From an uncultured Prevotella sp. (lineage in GTDB: Bacteria > Bacteroidota > Bacteroidia > Bacteroidales > Bacteroidaceae), in NCBI GenBank assembly GCA_900548745.1, contig URLQ01000082.1, positions 1 through 12,618 of the forward strand: DNA of 12,618 nt, in the 5' to 3' direction. The position numbers and the translations under genes were made by a program. The notes under the pieces are model-generated. The model worked only from the letters and a program-made list of their open reading frames with translations, was not told where the DNA came from and searched no databases. Shown piece after piece: positions 1-8,570 of the stretch (its first letter is position 1; each line of letters starts with the position of its first letter).

Positions 1-108
1 ACAATTCTGCATTTTGCCATCCATATTGTTTGGAGGGCAAATGTAATATGCACCTGTCGGAAATCTGGCATAGCAAGAAAAACGACTGTCGCTTATCCCG
101 AACTCAGG

Positions 109-936
109 TTAATAGTCTTTATCATTTTCACCAGCGTTAGTGTTTTTTGTACGATGAACCTTTGTCTTGCAAATCTTGCCATCGGTCAAATTTTCGACAA
201 AGTCCATTTCTTTACGTTCTCGCACATAAGTGACTTTTTCACCTGTCAACTTATCATCGAAGCAGATACTCTCAACATTAGAATTTATACTTAAAACGAA
301 AGGCACCATGTCTGGCGCATCCTTGAATGCGCTCTCAGCATTCAATTGTGCTTGTTTGCCTTCATGCTGGTAACTGAACTGAGTATGTTCAAATGGCTTC
401 TCTGTAGTTTGTGAGAAGTCCTTCCCCCAGTTCTGAGTTTCATTCCATTGAGCTTTCAGTTTTTCTCGCATAACTTCCTTGTCTGTAGCAGATCTGTCAA
501 TTTCGAAATCAGATATTTTGTAGTACCGAGGAAATTGTTCAGAAGTAAGAAGTGGTGCAGTCAGCTTGAATTTCAAGCCAAACAGATGAGTTGTCAAGAA
601 TCCTGTTCCATACTGACCTACCTGCACATTGTTGCTGCTAACCTTGGAACTTGTTTGCATAATTAATGCCTCTATAGTCTTATGGGTAAATGGTATGCCA
701 TCGTGAATAAAATCTAAAGAATTATCATTGCGAGTAAAAACAATCTTAACCCTTTTTCCATCACACACAACATCACGTGCATTCTGCACCAACTCCCAAA
801 TGGCACGGACAGGACGGATACCGCCATTGTTGCCTATACCTGTTATAATATCACGTGCAGGTTTGCCCCACGTTGTTTCATCATGCGCTTCTTCTTGTGA
901 TTTTTGAACCGATGCGAGATACTCTTCTTGTGTCAT
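109..936 (-). CDS. GHKL (Hsp90/sacsin-type) ATPase domain protein, probably C-terminally truncated
   Basis: The 275-residue product carries an Hsp90-like GHKL ATP-binding fold. The N-box is WELVQNARDV (E48, N52, D55), the second box is HDGIPF (D79, G80), and the glycine lid is GQYGTGF (107-113). These are the ATP/Mg-binding motifs of the family; the order and wording match sacsin-N-like bacterial proteins, which are normally much longer and have a large C-terminal part absent here. The start ATG (934-936) is 92 bases downstream of the RhuM gene. After the TAA at 109-111 the same frame stays open through base 1 (36 codons) without a match I recognise. This fits a nonsense mutation, an inserted element, or chance. 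It is probably an accessory ATPase of a defence locus; its substrate is unknown. The fold is secure, the truncation is inferred. Confidence 0.8.
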   Translation of the reverse strand: MTQEEYLASVQKSQEEAHDETTWGKPARDIITGIGNNGGIRPVRAIWELVQNARDVVCDGKRVKIVFTRNDNSLDFIHDGIPFTHKTIEALIMQTSSKVSSNNVQVGQYGTGFLTTHLFGLKFKLTAPLLTSEQFPRYYKISDFEIDRSATDKEVMREKLKAQWNETQNWGKDFSQTTEKPFEHTQFSYQHEGKQAQLNAESAFKDAPDMVPFVLSINSNVESICFDDKLTGEKVTYVRERKEMDFVENLTDGKICKTKVHRTKNTNAGENDKDY

Positions 937-1013
937 AATTATTTTGTTTTTGTTCCATCAAATGGAATATTGTTGCAGGTTTACTTGTTGAAAGATTATT
1001 ACAAGAAACTATT

Positions 1014-1046
1014 GAAAGTTAGTAAAATTTAATTCTTGTCTCCAAA
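1014..1046 (-). promoter_or_regulatory. Possible Bacteroidota-type promoter for the GHKL gene
   Basis: Read on the minus strand, TTTG (1043-1046) is followed after 21 bases by TAACTTTC (1014-1021), one base off the TAnnTTTG -7 element. It lies across the 3' end of the RhuM gene, about 80 bases before the GHKL start. If real, it would let the GHKL gene be transcribed independently. The imperfect -7 box makes it tentative. Confidence 0.3.
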
Positions 1047-2402
1047 CAACAGCTTCAACTGTTTGTCAAAGTCACTCATAATCTCACGGTCTTGAATGAC
1101 ACGGAACTTGTCATATTCTGTGAGTGCCTTTTCTACAGCTTGTTCGTGAGTCACACGGCCAGCATCTGGAAGCAAAGGACGGTTATTCAAGTCCATATAG
1201 CGCTGTAGGAGAGCCGACCAGTCTGCCATTGTCATCAAGATATGGTCTTCTGCGCGTTGCTCTGCAATGTCTATAAAGGCATTGCTCAATCTGTTCAACG
1301 AATCAACTTCCTTTTCACTGAGATAGTTCTTGGCCACTGTAACATCCGATTTGATGACTCTACCGTCTGGCGCATTCTTCCAGCTGGTCAATCCCATGTG
1401 AGGGCGTTCCGCATCAGCACGGTCATAGATAATCTCGGCAGCGGTCTGTTTTGTTACGGCATAATGCATTATATTCTGTACTGTTTTGAAGAACAACTGC
1501 GTTTCCTCAGAATCCTTATCATAGTCAGAACTACACTCGCTATATATATCCGTAATCTTCTGATAATAACGTCGCTCGCTGATACGAATCTCACGGATGC
1601 GGTCAAGCAAATCATCGAAGTAGTCTGCCCCGAATACGTTCTTTCCCTTCAGGCGCTCATCATCCAACACAAAGCCTTTGGTAAGGTATTCTTTCAAGAC
1701 TTGTGTTGCCCAGATACGGAACTGAGTAGCCTCGTAGCTATTCACACGATAACCTACGGCAATGACCACATCGAGGTTATACATCATCACCTCACCAGAC
1801 CATTTGTCCGAAGGTAACAATTTTTTTTTGTAAGCATCGGACAAATGGAGTTCACCGCTTTCTTCTATCTGTGACAGATGATAGCTAATGTTCTGTTGGG
1901 TCACCCCAAATAACTCTGCCATTCTCTGTTGTGAAAGCCAGAAAGTATTGGTGTCGAAGATAACTTGAACCTGTACTTTCCCATGTCCACTTCTATACAT
2001 GAGTACTGAAGACTCCATGCTTCTCACAGCAACATCTGGAGTCATGGTCGCACTGAAATATTGCTGAGCCGCCTTCACCATCTCTTTCTTTTGGTCGGCA
2101 TTCATAGCCACAGCCATACAGGCCGCACGAGACAGACGGATGCTCGTCACCTCTCTGACAGCACCACTGCCCAGTTCCGCCATCTCTGTTATCTCCACAA
2201 AATGCTCACCCAGATGATAGCCCTTCTGTGAAGTCCATGCCTGTGCCTTAGCTATGACACGTTCAAAGTTCCAGTATTTGCCATAGCCCATCACTCGCGC
2301 CAACTTGCGTGAGTTCCACCATTCCTTGCCATCAGCATCAATCTCTCGTAACTGCTCAAAAGGAGATTGAAGTTCGGGGATGTTGTTAGAATTTTGCTCC
2401 AT
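1029..2402 (-). CDS. DinD-N / RhuM-family fusion protein
   Basis: This 457-residue protein combines two known families. Residues about 12-118 resemble the BRO/DinD-like N-terminus (SPFEQLREIDADGKEWW, then GSGAVREV and LSRAACMAVAMNAD). Residues about 145-455 are a RhuM-family protein: a winged-helix-like segment (LSQQRMAELFGVTQQNISYH, from about 155), YNLDVVIAVGYRVNS, RIWATQVLKEYLTKGFVLDD, and the late MGLTSWK and KNYLSEKEVDSLNR blocks. RhuM was first annotated as a virulence protein, but many homologues sit inside restriction-modification and other defence loci; its biochemical role is not settled. The HTH suggests DNA binding or regulation. The start ATG is 30 bases after the stop of the 663-residue gene, so co-transcription is likely. 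The gene contains an A9 run coding Lys-Lys-Lys (182-184) between 12-bp inverted repeats. Confidence 0.9.
   Translation of the reverse strand: MEQNSNNIPELQSPFEQLREIDADGKEWWNSRKLARVMGYGKYWNFERVIAKAQAWTSQKGYHLGEHFVEITEMAELGSGAVREVTSIRLSRAACMAVAMNADQKKEMVKAAQQYFSATMTPDVAVRSMESSVLMYRSGHGKVQVQVIFDTNTFWLSQQRMAELFGVTQQNISYHLSQIEESGELHLSDAYKKKLLPSDKWSGEVMMYNLDVVIAVGYRVNSYEATQFRIWATQVLKEYLTKGFVLDDERLKGKNVFGADYFDDLLDRIREIRISERRYYQKITDIYSECSSDYDKDSEETQLFFKTVQNIMHYAVTKQTAAEIIYDRADAERPHMGLTSWKNAPDGRVIKSDVTVAKNYLSEKEVDSLNRLSNAFIDIAEQRAEDHILMTMADWSALLQRYMDLNNRPLLPDAGRVTHEQAVEKALTEYDKFRVIQDREIMSDFDKQLKLLFGDKN
1800..1848. repeat. 12-bp perfect inverted repeat around a homopolymer of nine
   Basis: CCATTTGTCCGA (1800-1811) is repeated exactly inverted as TCGGACAAATGG (1837-1848). 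The 25-base loop contains nine T on the plus strand (1821-1829), which is A9 in the RhuM message. The arms lie inside coding sequence, so the message could fold into a hairpin with the A9 slippery run in its loop. Confidence 0.8.
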
Positions 2403-2432
2403 ATATATATTTAACGTTTTCGTTGGATGTTG

Positions 2433-4424
2433 CTACAATTCACCGCTGTATGTTATTTCCTTCCAATGTTTGGAGAACACTGTTTCGCATACATTATCTA
2501 AATACTCTTGAAGGAACTTGAAAGGGAAGGGGTATGTCATCAGCTCATTCCATCTGCCAAAACCGAACTTCAGCATTTCGACAATTTCCATGATTTCTGC
2601 TTCTACAGTAGAAGGATTCTCTTGGTGCAATATAAATATTCGTCTTGCCCTTGGCATCTTGTCCATCTTGGTTCCCTGAGTTATCTGCATGTTTTCGCTG
2701 TTTGTACCAGAGATATAGGAATATGAGCCATTGCTCTCCCCGTCTATGCCATCAGACTTCCAAAGATGAAAACCAATATATCCTCTAAGATATTTGTGAG
2801 CCTCATTATTTGACTTTCTTTTGAACAAAGCTATAGTTTCGCCTCTATTAACGACATCATCGTATGCATCATTGATTTGAGAGACATCAAGAATTGGAAT
2901 CTCGTCAGTATCAATAATTAGATATACATTGCCATTTCTCTTCATCGCCATGTAATCTCTAGCTCCTCGAATTTTGTCACAATCATAGTAATTCAGATTG
3001 TTCTGTACAAACGATTCGAAGTCATCACCAAGTCTGTTTTGTCCCAGTCCATACTCTTGAATGGCAATATCTCCCTTCGTATTCACAAAAAAGGATGCTC
3101 CATGAACTGTTCCATTGTTTATCTTATATCGATAGAAAGTCCATTTTTGAATGAGTCTCGTCAATTGTACAGGAAGATTCCCCTTGACAAGCGAATCTTT
3201 CACAAGTAGTTCTATCAAAATACGTCTTGCGCTTGCTTTGTCAATAGCATCATCTTTTTCATTGCCACTAATTATGATATGTTGAAGTGCATTACCACTA
3301 TGAGACAATCTTTCTAACGACTGGGTATAATATGTTTGAGATTGTTCTTTTTCTCGTGGCTCGCACAATTTTACAACCATATCATTACCAGAAGGTTTTT
3401 CCGTGAATAACAAATTATCTCCGATAATTATTCTTGCTTCATTCTTGAACTGCTTAGCTATAGATTTAGAATAATCGGTTTTGAAGGGGTCTTCTATGAA
3501 GATAGTTCTACCATCCAGGTAATTCTGCATAAAAAGCATCATTTCCTTTCCGGATCTGCATTCATCGTAATGCAAAACATTGAAATCACAGAATTTGATT
3601 ATTACTACTCCATTAAAAGATTCATTTACCAACTGTACTATCTGCCAAATAACAAAGAGTTTACCATGTGTGTAGTTTTCCTTATTGTATGGCCAATATG
3701 GGACATTATTTTTGTTGTTACTGTATTTTTTCTTCTGAACATATAGTTCTTGGAGATTATAACCGTCATTTTTAACCTCTCTGATGACAATGGGTTTTAC
3801 TGATTGTCCTTCCCACAAATAGCCACCCACATCCTTGCCTACATGAAATACACAATTCTTGCGTTTGCTAAGTTCCTTGTAAGATGAAGGATTGGAAAAT
3901 GACGTGGTTCTGGCTATTAGGTTCATATACTCATTTACCTCAATTTTCAGGCAAACGAGTTCCTTCCTTGATTTAGGAACATTGAAGTTCTTATCATCAC
4001 AGACCAACAATGATCCATCATTGTACATCATTTTATTGGATTTCTTTTTCCCCAAGGAATTGATAGCAAGTGAAGCGATGATTCTCATTTTTAGCTTATC
4101 ATCGTATTCCTCTAAAGTGTCGTATTTCGAGCTGACAAAATCATAGTCTCGAAGACTATTTAGAACTTCTGCTTCATCACCCTTTTTCGCAAGAATAAAG
4201 AAACGCGTTTCTGGAAATCTTAGGTTGCCCCATCTTGCCCTTATTCCTGTAACCGATAGACACGGTTTGTCAGCAAACTGTTCATAAGCAAGATTCTTCG
4301 ACTCTTTGTTTGTACCATAGTATGACACTATAGCATATTTCGAGAAGAAAGCATCTTGATCGAAAATGATCTCTATCTTATTAGTTGTAAGAGGCAGACT
4401 CTTAATGTACTGCTCGTCTATCAT
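2433..4424 (-). CDS. Helicase-coupled protein of unknown family; candidate divergent PIWI/RNase-H-fold protein
   Basis: I do not recognise this 663-residue protein by strong motifs. Its start overlaps the helicase stop (ATGA, 4421-4424), so the two are translationally coupled and likely act together. The N-terminal 270 residues match nothing I know. From about 430 the order looks PIWI-like: a beta hairpin GASFFVNTKGDIAIQEYG (442-459); a buried strand with acidic residues VYLIIDTDE (D505, E508), where PIWI proteins have an Asp; ETIALFKRK; SYSYISG followed by QGT (583-585); and a C-terminal PFPF (632-635) near the position of the Pro-x-Pro segment ending many PIWI domains. The usual C-terminal catalytic His is not seen, so nuclease activity is uncertain. 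The pPIWI-RE class of PIWI proteins is known to be encoded beside helicases. The gene is sure; the PIWI call is inference at about one in three. Confidence 0.9.
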   Translation of the reverse strand: MIDEQYIKSLPLTTNKIEIIFDQDAFFSKYAIVSYYGTNKESKNLAYEQFADKPCLSVTGIRARWGNLRFPETRFFILAKKGDEAEVLNSLRDYDFVSSKYDTLEEYDDKLKMRIIASLAINSLGKKKSNKMMYNDGSLLVCDDKNFNVPKSRKELVCLKIEVNEYMNLIARTTSFSNPSSYKELSKRKNCVFHVGKDVGGYLWEGQSVKPIVIREVKNDGYNLQELYVQKKKYSNNKNNVPYWPYNKENYTHGKLFVIWQIVQLVNESFNGVVIIKFCDFNVLHYDECRSGKEMMLFMQNYLDGRTIFIEDPFKTDYSKSIAKQFKNEARIIIGDNLLFTEKPSGNDMVVKLCEPREKEQSQTYYTQSLERLSHSGNALQHIIISGNEKDDAIDKASARRILIELLVKDSLVKGNLPVQLTRLIQKWTFYRYKINNGTVHGASFFVNTKGDIAIQEYGLGQNRLGDDFESFVQNNLNYYDCDKIRGARDYMAMKRNGNVYLIIDTDEIPILDVSQINDAYDDVVNRGETIALFKRKSNNEAHKYLRGYIGFHLWKSDGIDGESNGSYSYISGTNSENMQITQGTKMDKMPRARRIFILHQENPSTVEAEIMEIVEMLKFGFGRWNELMTYPFPFKFLQEYLDNVCETVFSKHWKEITYSGEL

Positions 4425-7400
4425 CTTTTTGTTCTGTTTACAAGGTTTTGCAATTGTTCTATGGCGCTGCAGATGATATTACCATTTTCATCTATGACAC
4501 CACCTATCTCACGAATCTCATCCATACCAGATGCTGGGAGTTTCAGCATATTGACTGTGATAAGTTCACAACCGAGACGTTCACGCTTAATTTTGCGTTT
4601 CAAGGCAGTAGGCATGTCGCCATTTCTATCATTATGATTAGCATCTGGACGCATATTTTTCACGTCAAAGGCAACCTTGTAACTGCCATCAGGATTTGTG
4701 ATGACGAAATCTGCCAACTCGTAATCCTTACCTTCAAGATGTTTGATGTTTTCCTCGGAACAATCTGTATAGTGAAGCAGAATAGCTTTGAATGCTTCTT
4801 CTCCTATCTCGCCGGCATAATCAGTTGCCAATATTTGAGGATGTAGTATCAAACCTCCTGCCCTCCATGTTGTAGCAAAGCCGTTCTTTTCAAAATGGCT
4901 CTTTATAACAGGATTTTTCATTAGAACATCGAGCCTTACAGTCGAAGGCGATATAGAGAATGATTTGTCGCTACCTGTTGCGCATATCCTATTATTACGT
5001 TCCTTTTCGCATGAAAAAGAATAACAGCCCTTATCGTCTTGATTCCACTGACCATAACATTTTGAGATGAACGTTAGCTGTTTGTCAACATCATCAAGCT
5101 CATCTGTACTGTCAATTACAGGCTTTTTAATGATGGTCTGCTTATAACTTTGGTTCATCTGTTGATTAATGAGCACATTATATGGAACATCATCCTTTTC
5201 ATCTATGTCATCATCATATTCCTCCTCGCCACTATTATGCGGAGTATATCTAAGGGCAATCTGCCGCATACGGTTAAGAAGAGACTGGGCTTTGTTAGCA
5301 TCATTACTCCGGATGATCTCATCAGGACTACATTCTATAGTTGTTGGAGAACGGTGCTCAATGACGTAGTTGGCCAGTACTCGGAATTCTTTCGTGAGAG
5401 ACTTTTCCATGTTGGCAGCGTCAAAGAAAGATTCCATCGATTTGTCATATAGGATATATGTTGTATGAGGCTTGTTCCTGGTTCTACACAAACGACCTAC
5501 AGCTTGTTCAACCGTAGTTTGCGCCCATGCAGATTTGTCTTTGATAATTCCATTGTTGCGCTTTTCTCCGAACATAAAATTGTTCGAAATAGCGTTATAC
5601 AGCCATTGTGCTACATCATTCTTAGAAAGACATCCGCGCTCATAGAGCATCATCAGAACAAGCATCGCATTGTATAGACCTTTCTCATACGTTGATTCAC
5701 TACCGTCTTCGCTCATCATCAAATAGGCAGTGGGTGCCTGAACATAGATGGCATCCCAATCTTTCTTCAGCCTGTCACCCTCATTTGTCCAGTTATCACC
5801 AGCAATATAATCAAGCCCATCAGGAATCTCATACTGCAAGTTTGTACCTGCTTTGAAACTTCCATATGCGCTAATAAGCATCAATTTTGCATCCTTTTCC
5901 CGACTTAGTTCGGGCAAGATTCTTGTTTCAACATCTTCTAAGTCCTTGGATATACGTATATGTTTGTTTACCCAATTGTATGGAATCTCATCATCAAACT
6001 CGCTTTCCTGTTCTTTATATGAGCCATCAATCAAGCAGCTTAGGAGTTGAATTTGTTCTTTATCCTTTTCACCAGTTCTGTTTTGAAAATAAATCATACT
6101 ATGAATATCTTCATGGCTGATGAACCAATGATAGGCTTCAATAAACTGAAACAGTCGGTAGAGTTGAAACACCTGATCTTCAATATCCTTGGCTGTCTTT
6201 TTCAGCTCTCTATTCTTTATTTTGAACCATTTGTCAACCAAGCCTTCTTCTATGGCATCTGTTGAGAACATCTGCCTATATTTGTCAGGAAGTGTTATAC
6301 TGCTTTCTCGTTTATCCTGATACTCATGCTTCTCTATCGGCACAATTTCAATGTTGTGTCCTACCGGGTATGTTTTGTCAACGAGATCATCAAATGTTTC
6401 TCGGTCTTCTTTGGATAACATGTGTATCTTATCACCAAGTGTCTGCTTCAGGTATTTAATATCACAATTGCTGACCACAGACCATGAAGAAGCTGTGGCA
6501 GAGCAGAGCACAACTGATGTGTTTTTTGAATTGACAAGGTCTATCAGTATTTTCTCTGGAGTAGTGGCTATTTTTCTGCATGTAAGCCTAACCCTATGCA
6601 GGTTGTCAAGTTCGTCAATCTCCTCTTGATAAAGCTGAACACCTTGCGAATACACAGAGAAATCAGGAAGTTTTTTCTTGTTGTCATCACCAACAAACAG
6701 ATTTTTTCTGTTTGTCATGAAGTCTAACATTTGTTGTTCAAACTGATATTCAGAGTTTATCTCAAATCGAGAGAACAAGGTGTGAATCTCACGTTCGAGT
6801 GTAGGATAGCCAAGGAACTGCTGCGTATCAGCTGCATTATTTCCTACATCTTTACTCTCTTGTTTGAATTTCTCTCGACTTTTCTCTAATGATTCAGCAA
6901 TAACCTTACGCAATTGAGATCTGATAGCGGTAGTATTACTGATTATAAGAGAAAGAAATTTGTCAAGAGGAACAACAATGGCATACTCTGAAAATAACAA
7001 ATCATTTTCTTTGGCATGAATTAAACTTAAGTGTTTATCGCCTTTTCTATAGCAGACATATGAGTTTGTGACGTCGCCTTTTGGAGCGACATTCAAACGT
7101 AATGCAGGACCTGAGAAAAACACACCACGCCTGTATGACTCCAGGTATTCTGTGTCATCAAGGAAGATGTTTTTATAAGGAATGACATCACCAAACGATC
7201 GCTTCCAGTTGTCTTTTGTTATGGTTTGAGCCTTTTTAATTCCATCTTCCAAGGTGCGTCCATAATACCTATCAGATATAGATTCTGGACTCTCCATCAA
7301 AGACTTATAGTGAAGATAGCCATTATATCCTTTCAAAGACTTCAAACCCTTTATGGATTGGTCAATGATAGCTGAACGTATTGCCATTGCTGCTTGGTCA

Positions 7401-8179
7401 GATTCGTCAAACAATATGAGTGTTCTCTTGTTTCTATCTGCCATATCCTGCAAACGAATCTTTTCATATAGTATCGGGTCAATCCCATAAACAGCTTTGT
7501 GAACAGTCATTAATAGAACCTTCTTACGCCTGTAGCTCACTTGCGGATATGCTTCTTCCAATTCCGGGAAGCGTGAGAGCATAGCATCAAGTGTAGCCTT
7601 TTTCAGTTGTTTGGTGTTCTCGAGATGCTTGCGGAAAAGGTCAAAGAATCTGCGGACTGTTTTTCTGAGCACTGCTTCACCTTCATCAATTTTCCCCTGA
7701 AGGAATTCATTCTTACCATTGTCATCAAGCGTTTTTACTAGACTTGAAAGACCCTCAAATGTCTTCTTTACAGCATTATAAGCATATTGTAAATCCTTAA
7801 CTTTATAACCTTTCTGTTTCTGTTCTCCAATGTGGTAACATATTCTATATAGCAAGCGTTGAAAAGAGCTATTATTAACAGCCTTAATTATGACTTCAGG
7901 GTTATTTTCGATTACCATTTTGTTAATAGGAGAAATCTGGCTATTTCCCCCATTGATAAAACGGTCAATTTCTCTATTCATGCTATCTACCAACTTGTTT
8001 TGGACGCATAAGATTATAATGCGGTCAAACTCGTTGGGATAGTATTCGCAGGTCAGTTTGCCTATAGTGTATGACTTTCCACCACCTGTGGCGATGTCGC
8101 AGATGTGAAGCCCCGGCTCCGTGTAACTTTTGAAGATGCCTTCTACATGCTTGCTTAGTTGTTCTTTATATGTTGCCAT
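4421..8179 (-). CDS. Superfamily 2-like helicase with C-terminal PD-(D/E)xK-type nuclease domain
   Basis: The 1252-residue protein is an ATP-dependent helicase or translocase. The Walker A motif is ATGGGKS (30-36), Walker B is LILFDESD (D258, E259), motif III is SAT (560-562), and motif VI is QAVGRLCRTRNKP (from 892). Long stretches between motifs II and III and between III and VI make it much larger than a minimal helicase. Residues about 1120-1180 have a restriction-nuclease-like pattern: GEEAFKAILLHY (E1127/E1128), YELADFVI (D1157), then AFDVKN (D1172, K1174), which matches an E...D...DxK active-site arrangement. A helicase fused to a nuclease fits processing of invading DNA. ATG at 8177-8179 puts Walker A at a normal distance from the N-terminus. 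The stop overlaps the next start. No promoter is visible in the 91 bases upstream, so it is probably read from the XRE/AlbA_2 promoter. Base composition looks more A+T-rich than the AlbA_2 gene. Confidence 0.92.
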   Translation of the reverse strand: MATYKEQLSKHVEGIFKSYTEPGLHICDIATGGGKSYTIGKLTCEYYPNEFDRIIILCVQNKLVDSMNREIDRFINGGNSQISPINKMVIENNPEVIIKAVNNSSFQRLLYRICYHIGEQKQKGYKVKDLQYAYNAVKKTFEGLSSLVKTLDDNGKNEFLQGKIDEGEAVLRKTVRRFFDLFRKHLENTKQLKKATLDAMLSRFPELEEAYPQVSYRRKKVLLMTVHKAVYGIDPILYEKIRLQDMADRNKRTLILFDESDQAAMAIRSAIIDQSIKGLKSLKGYNGYLHYKSLMESPESISDRYYGRTLEDGIKKAQTITKDNWKRSFGDVIPYKNIFLDDTEYLESYRRGVFFSGPALRLNVAPKGDVTNSYVCYRKGDKHLSLIHAKENDLLFSEYAIVVPLDKFLSLIISNTTAIRSQLRKVIAESLEKSREKFKQESKDVGNNAADTQQFLGYPTLEREIHTLFSRFEINSEYQFEQQMLDFMTNRKNLFVGDDNKKKLPDFSVYSQGVQLYQEEIDELDNLHRVRLTCRKIATTPEKILIDLVNSKNTSVVLCSATASSWSVVSNCDIKYLKQTLGDKIHMLSKEDRETFDDLVDKTYPVGHNIEIVPIEKHEYQDKRESSITLPDKYRQMFSTDAIEEGLVDKWFKIKNRELKKTAKDIEDQVFQLYRLFQFIEAYHWFISHEDIHSMIYFQNRTGEKDKEQIQLLSCLIDGSYKEQESEFDDEIPYNWVNKHIRISKDLEDVETRILPELSREKDAKLMLISAYGSFKAGTNLQYEIPDGLDYIAGDNWTNEGDRLKKDWDAIYVQAPTAYLMMSEDGSESTYEKGLYNAMLVLMMLYERGCLSKNDVAQWLYNAISNNFMFGEKRNNGIIKDKSAWAQTTVEQAVGRLCRTRNKPHTTYILYDKSMESFFDAANMEKSLTKEFRVLANYVIEHRSPTTIECSPDEIIRSNDANKAQSLLNRMRQIALRYTPHNSGEEEYDDDIDEKDDVPYNVLINQQMNQSYKQTIIKKPVIDSTDELDDVDKQLTFISKCYGQWNQDDKGCYSFSCEKERNNRICATGSDKSFSISPSTVRLDVLMKNPVIKSHFEKNGFATTWRAGGLILHPQILATDYAGEIGEEAFKAILLHYTDCSEENIKHLEGKDYELADFVITNPDGSYKVAFDVKNMRPDANHNDRNGDMPTALKRKIKRERLGCELITVNMLKLPASGMDEIREIGGVIDENGNIICSAIEQLQNLVNRTKR

Positions 8180-8221
8180 TTTGAATTCTATCCGTTATTG
8201 TCATCTGTTTCAATCTTCTCA

Positions 8222-8249
8222 AGGCTTATGCCTGGCCGATGATAAGCCT
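8222..8249. other. 8-bp stem inverted repeat in the AlbA_2-helicase gap
   Basis: AGGCTTAT (8222-8229) pairs with ATAAGCCT (8242-8249) across a 12-base loop. It lies between the winged-helix stop (8271) and the helicase start (8179). There is no U-run after it on either strand, so it is not a standard terminator. It could be a leader hairpin or an mRNA-processing site, or it could be chance. Confidence 0.45.
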
Positions 8250-8270
8250 ACGCTACGACCTTCGAACGAC

Positions 8271-8570
8271 CTAAATTATAGCTTTGAGATTTTCTCTACC
8301 ATTATCAGTTAGCGCATATTTCTGTTTCGGACTGTTTGGAATATCTTTTGTCGTCGGTTCTACCAAGCCTGTATCAACGAGGGGCTTAAGGATTGTCTGA
8401 CGGAACCTGCTTTTGTTTTTCTCGCCAGCACAATCCATCAACTCTGTGATAGAGCCAGAAGCCCTAAACAAGTAGTCAATTACAGACACCATCTTCTTCA
8501 ACTGCATTTCGCTCAACTGGGGACAGAAATAGGGACAAAACTTGGGACAAACAGGGGATATCATCGCCAA
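8271..8570 (-). CDS. Winged-helix C-terminal domain belonging to the AlbA_2 regulator, displaced to another frame
   Basis: This frame encodes a winged-helix segment (FRASGSITELMDCAG, RFRQTILKPLVDTGLVE, then KQKYALTDNGRENLKAI) typical of the C-terminus of AlbA_2/RecG-like regulators, where it binds DNA. The upstream gene lacks this domain in its own frame. The only candidate starts are a TTG (8568-8570) and an ATG (8562-8564) in the linker, neither with a clear ribosome site. The frame is open upstream to a TGA at 8610-8612, giving about 135 bases of overlap in which a frame change would restore one protein of about 504 residues. Removing one C from the CCCC run (8554-8557) would do so. It is a frameshifted gene, an expressed split, or a recoding site; a sequencing or assembly error cannot be excluded. 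Confidence 0.7.
   Translation of the reverse strand: MAMISPVCPKFCPYFCPQLSEMQLKKMVSVIDYLFRASGSITELMDCAGEKNKSRFRQTILKPLVDTGLVEPTTKDIPNSPKQKYALTDNGRENLKAII

Noticed and set aside
952..966. TTCCAT-CAA-ATGGAA hairpin ahead of the GHKL start
   Set aside because: A six-bp stem of this kind is expected by chance; no run of T follows, so it is not a terminator.
1242..1817. Plus-strand frame of 191 codons opposite the RhuM gene
   Set aside because: It is the shadow of a well-supported gene; the product has no domain.
8222..8249. Rho-independent terminator between the AlbA_2 and helicase genes
   Set aside because: The stem is A+T-rich with a 12-base loop and no T-tract follows on either strand.
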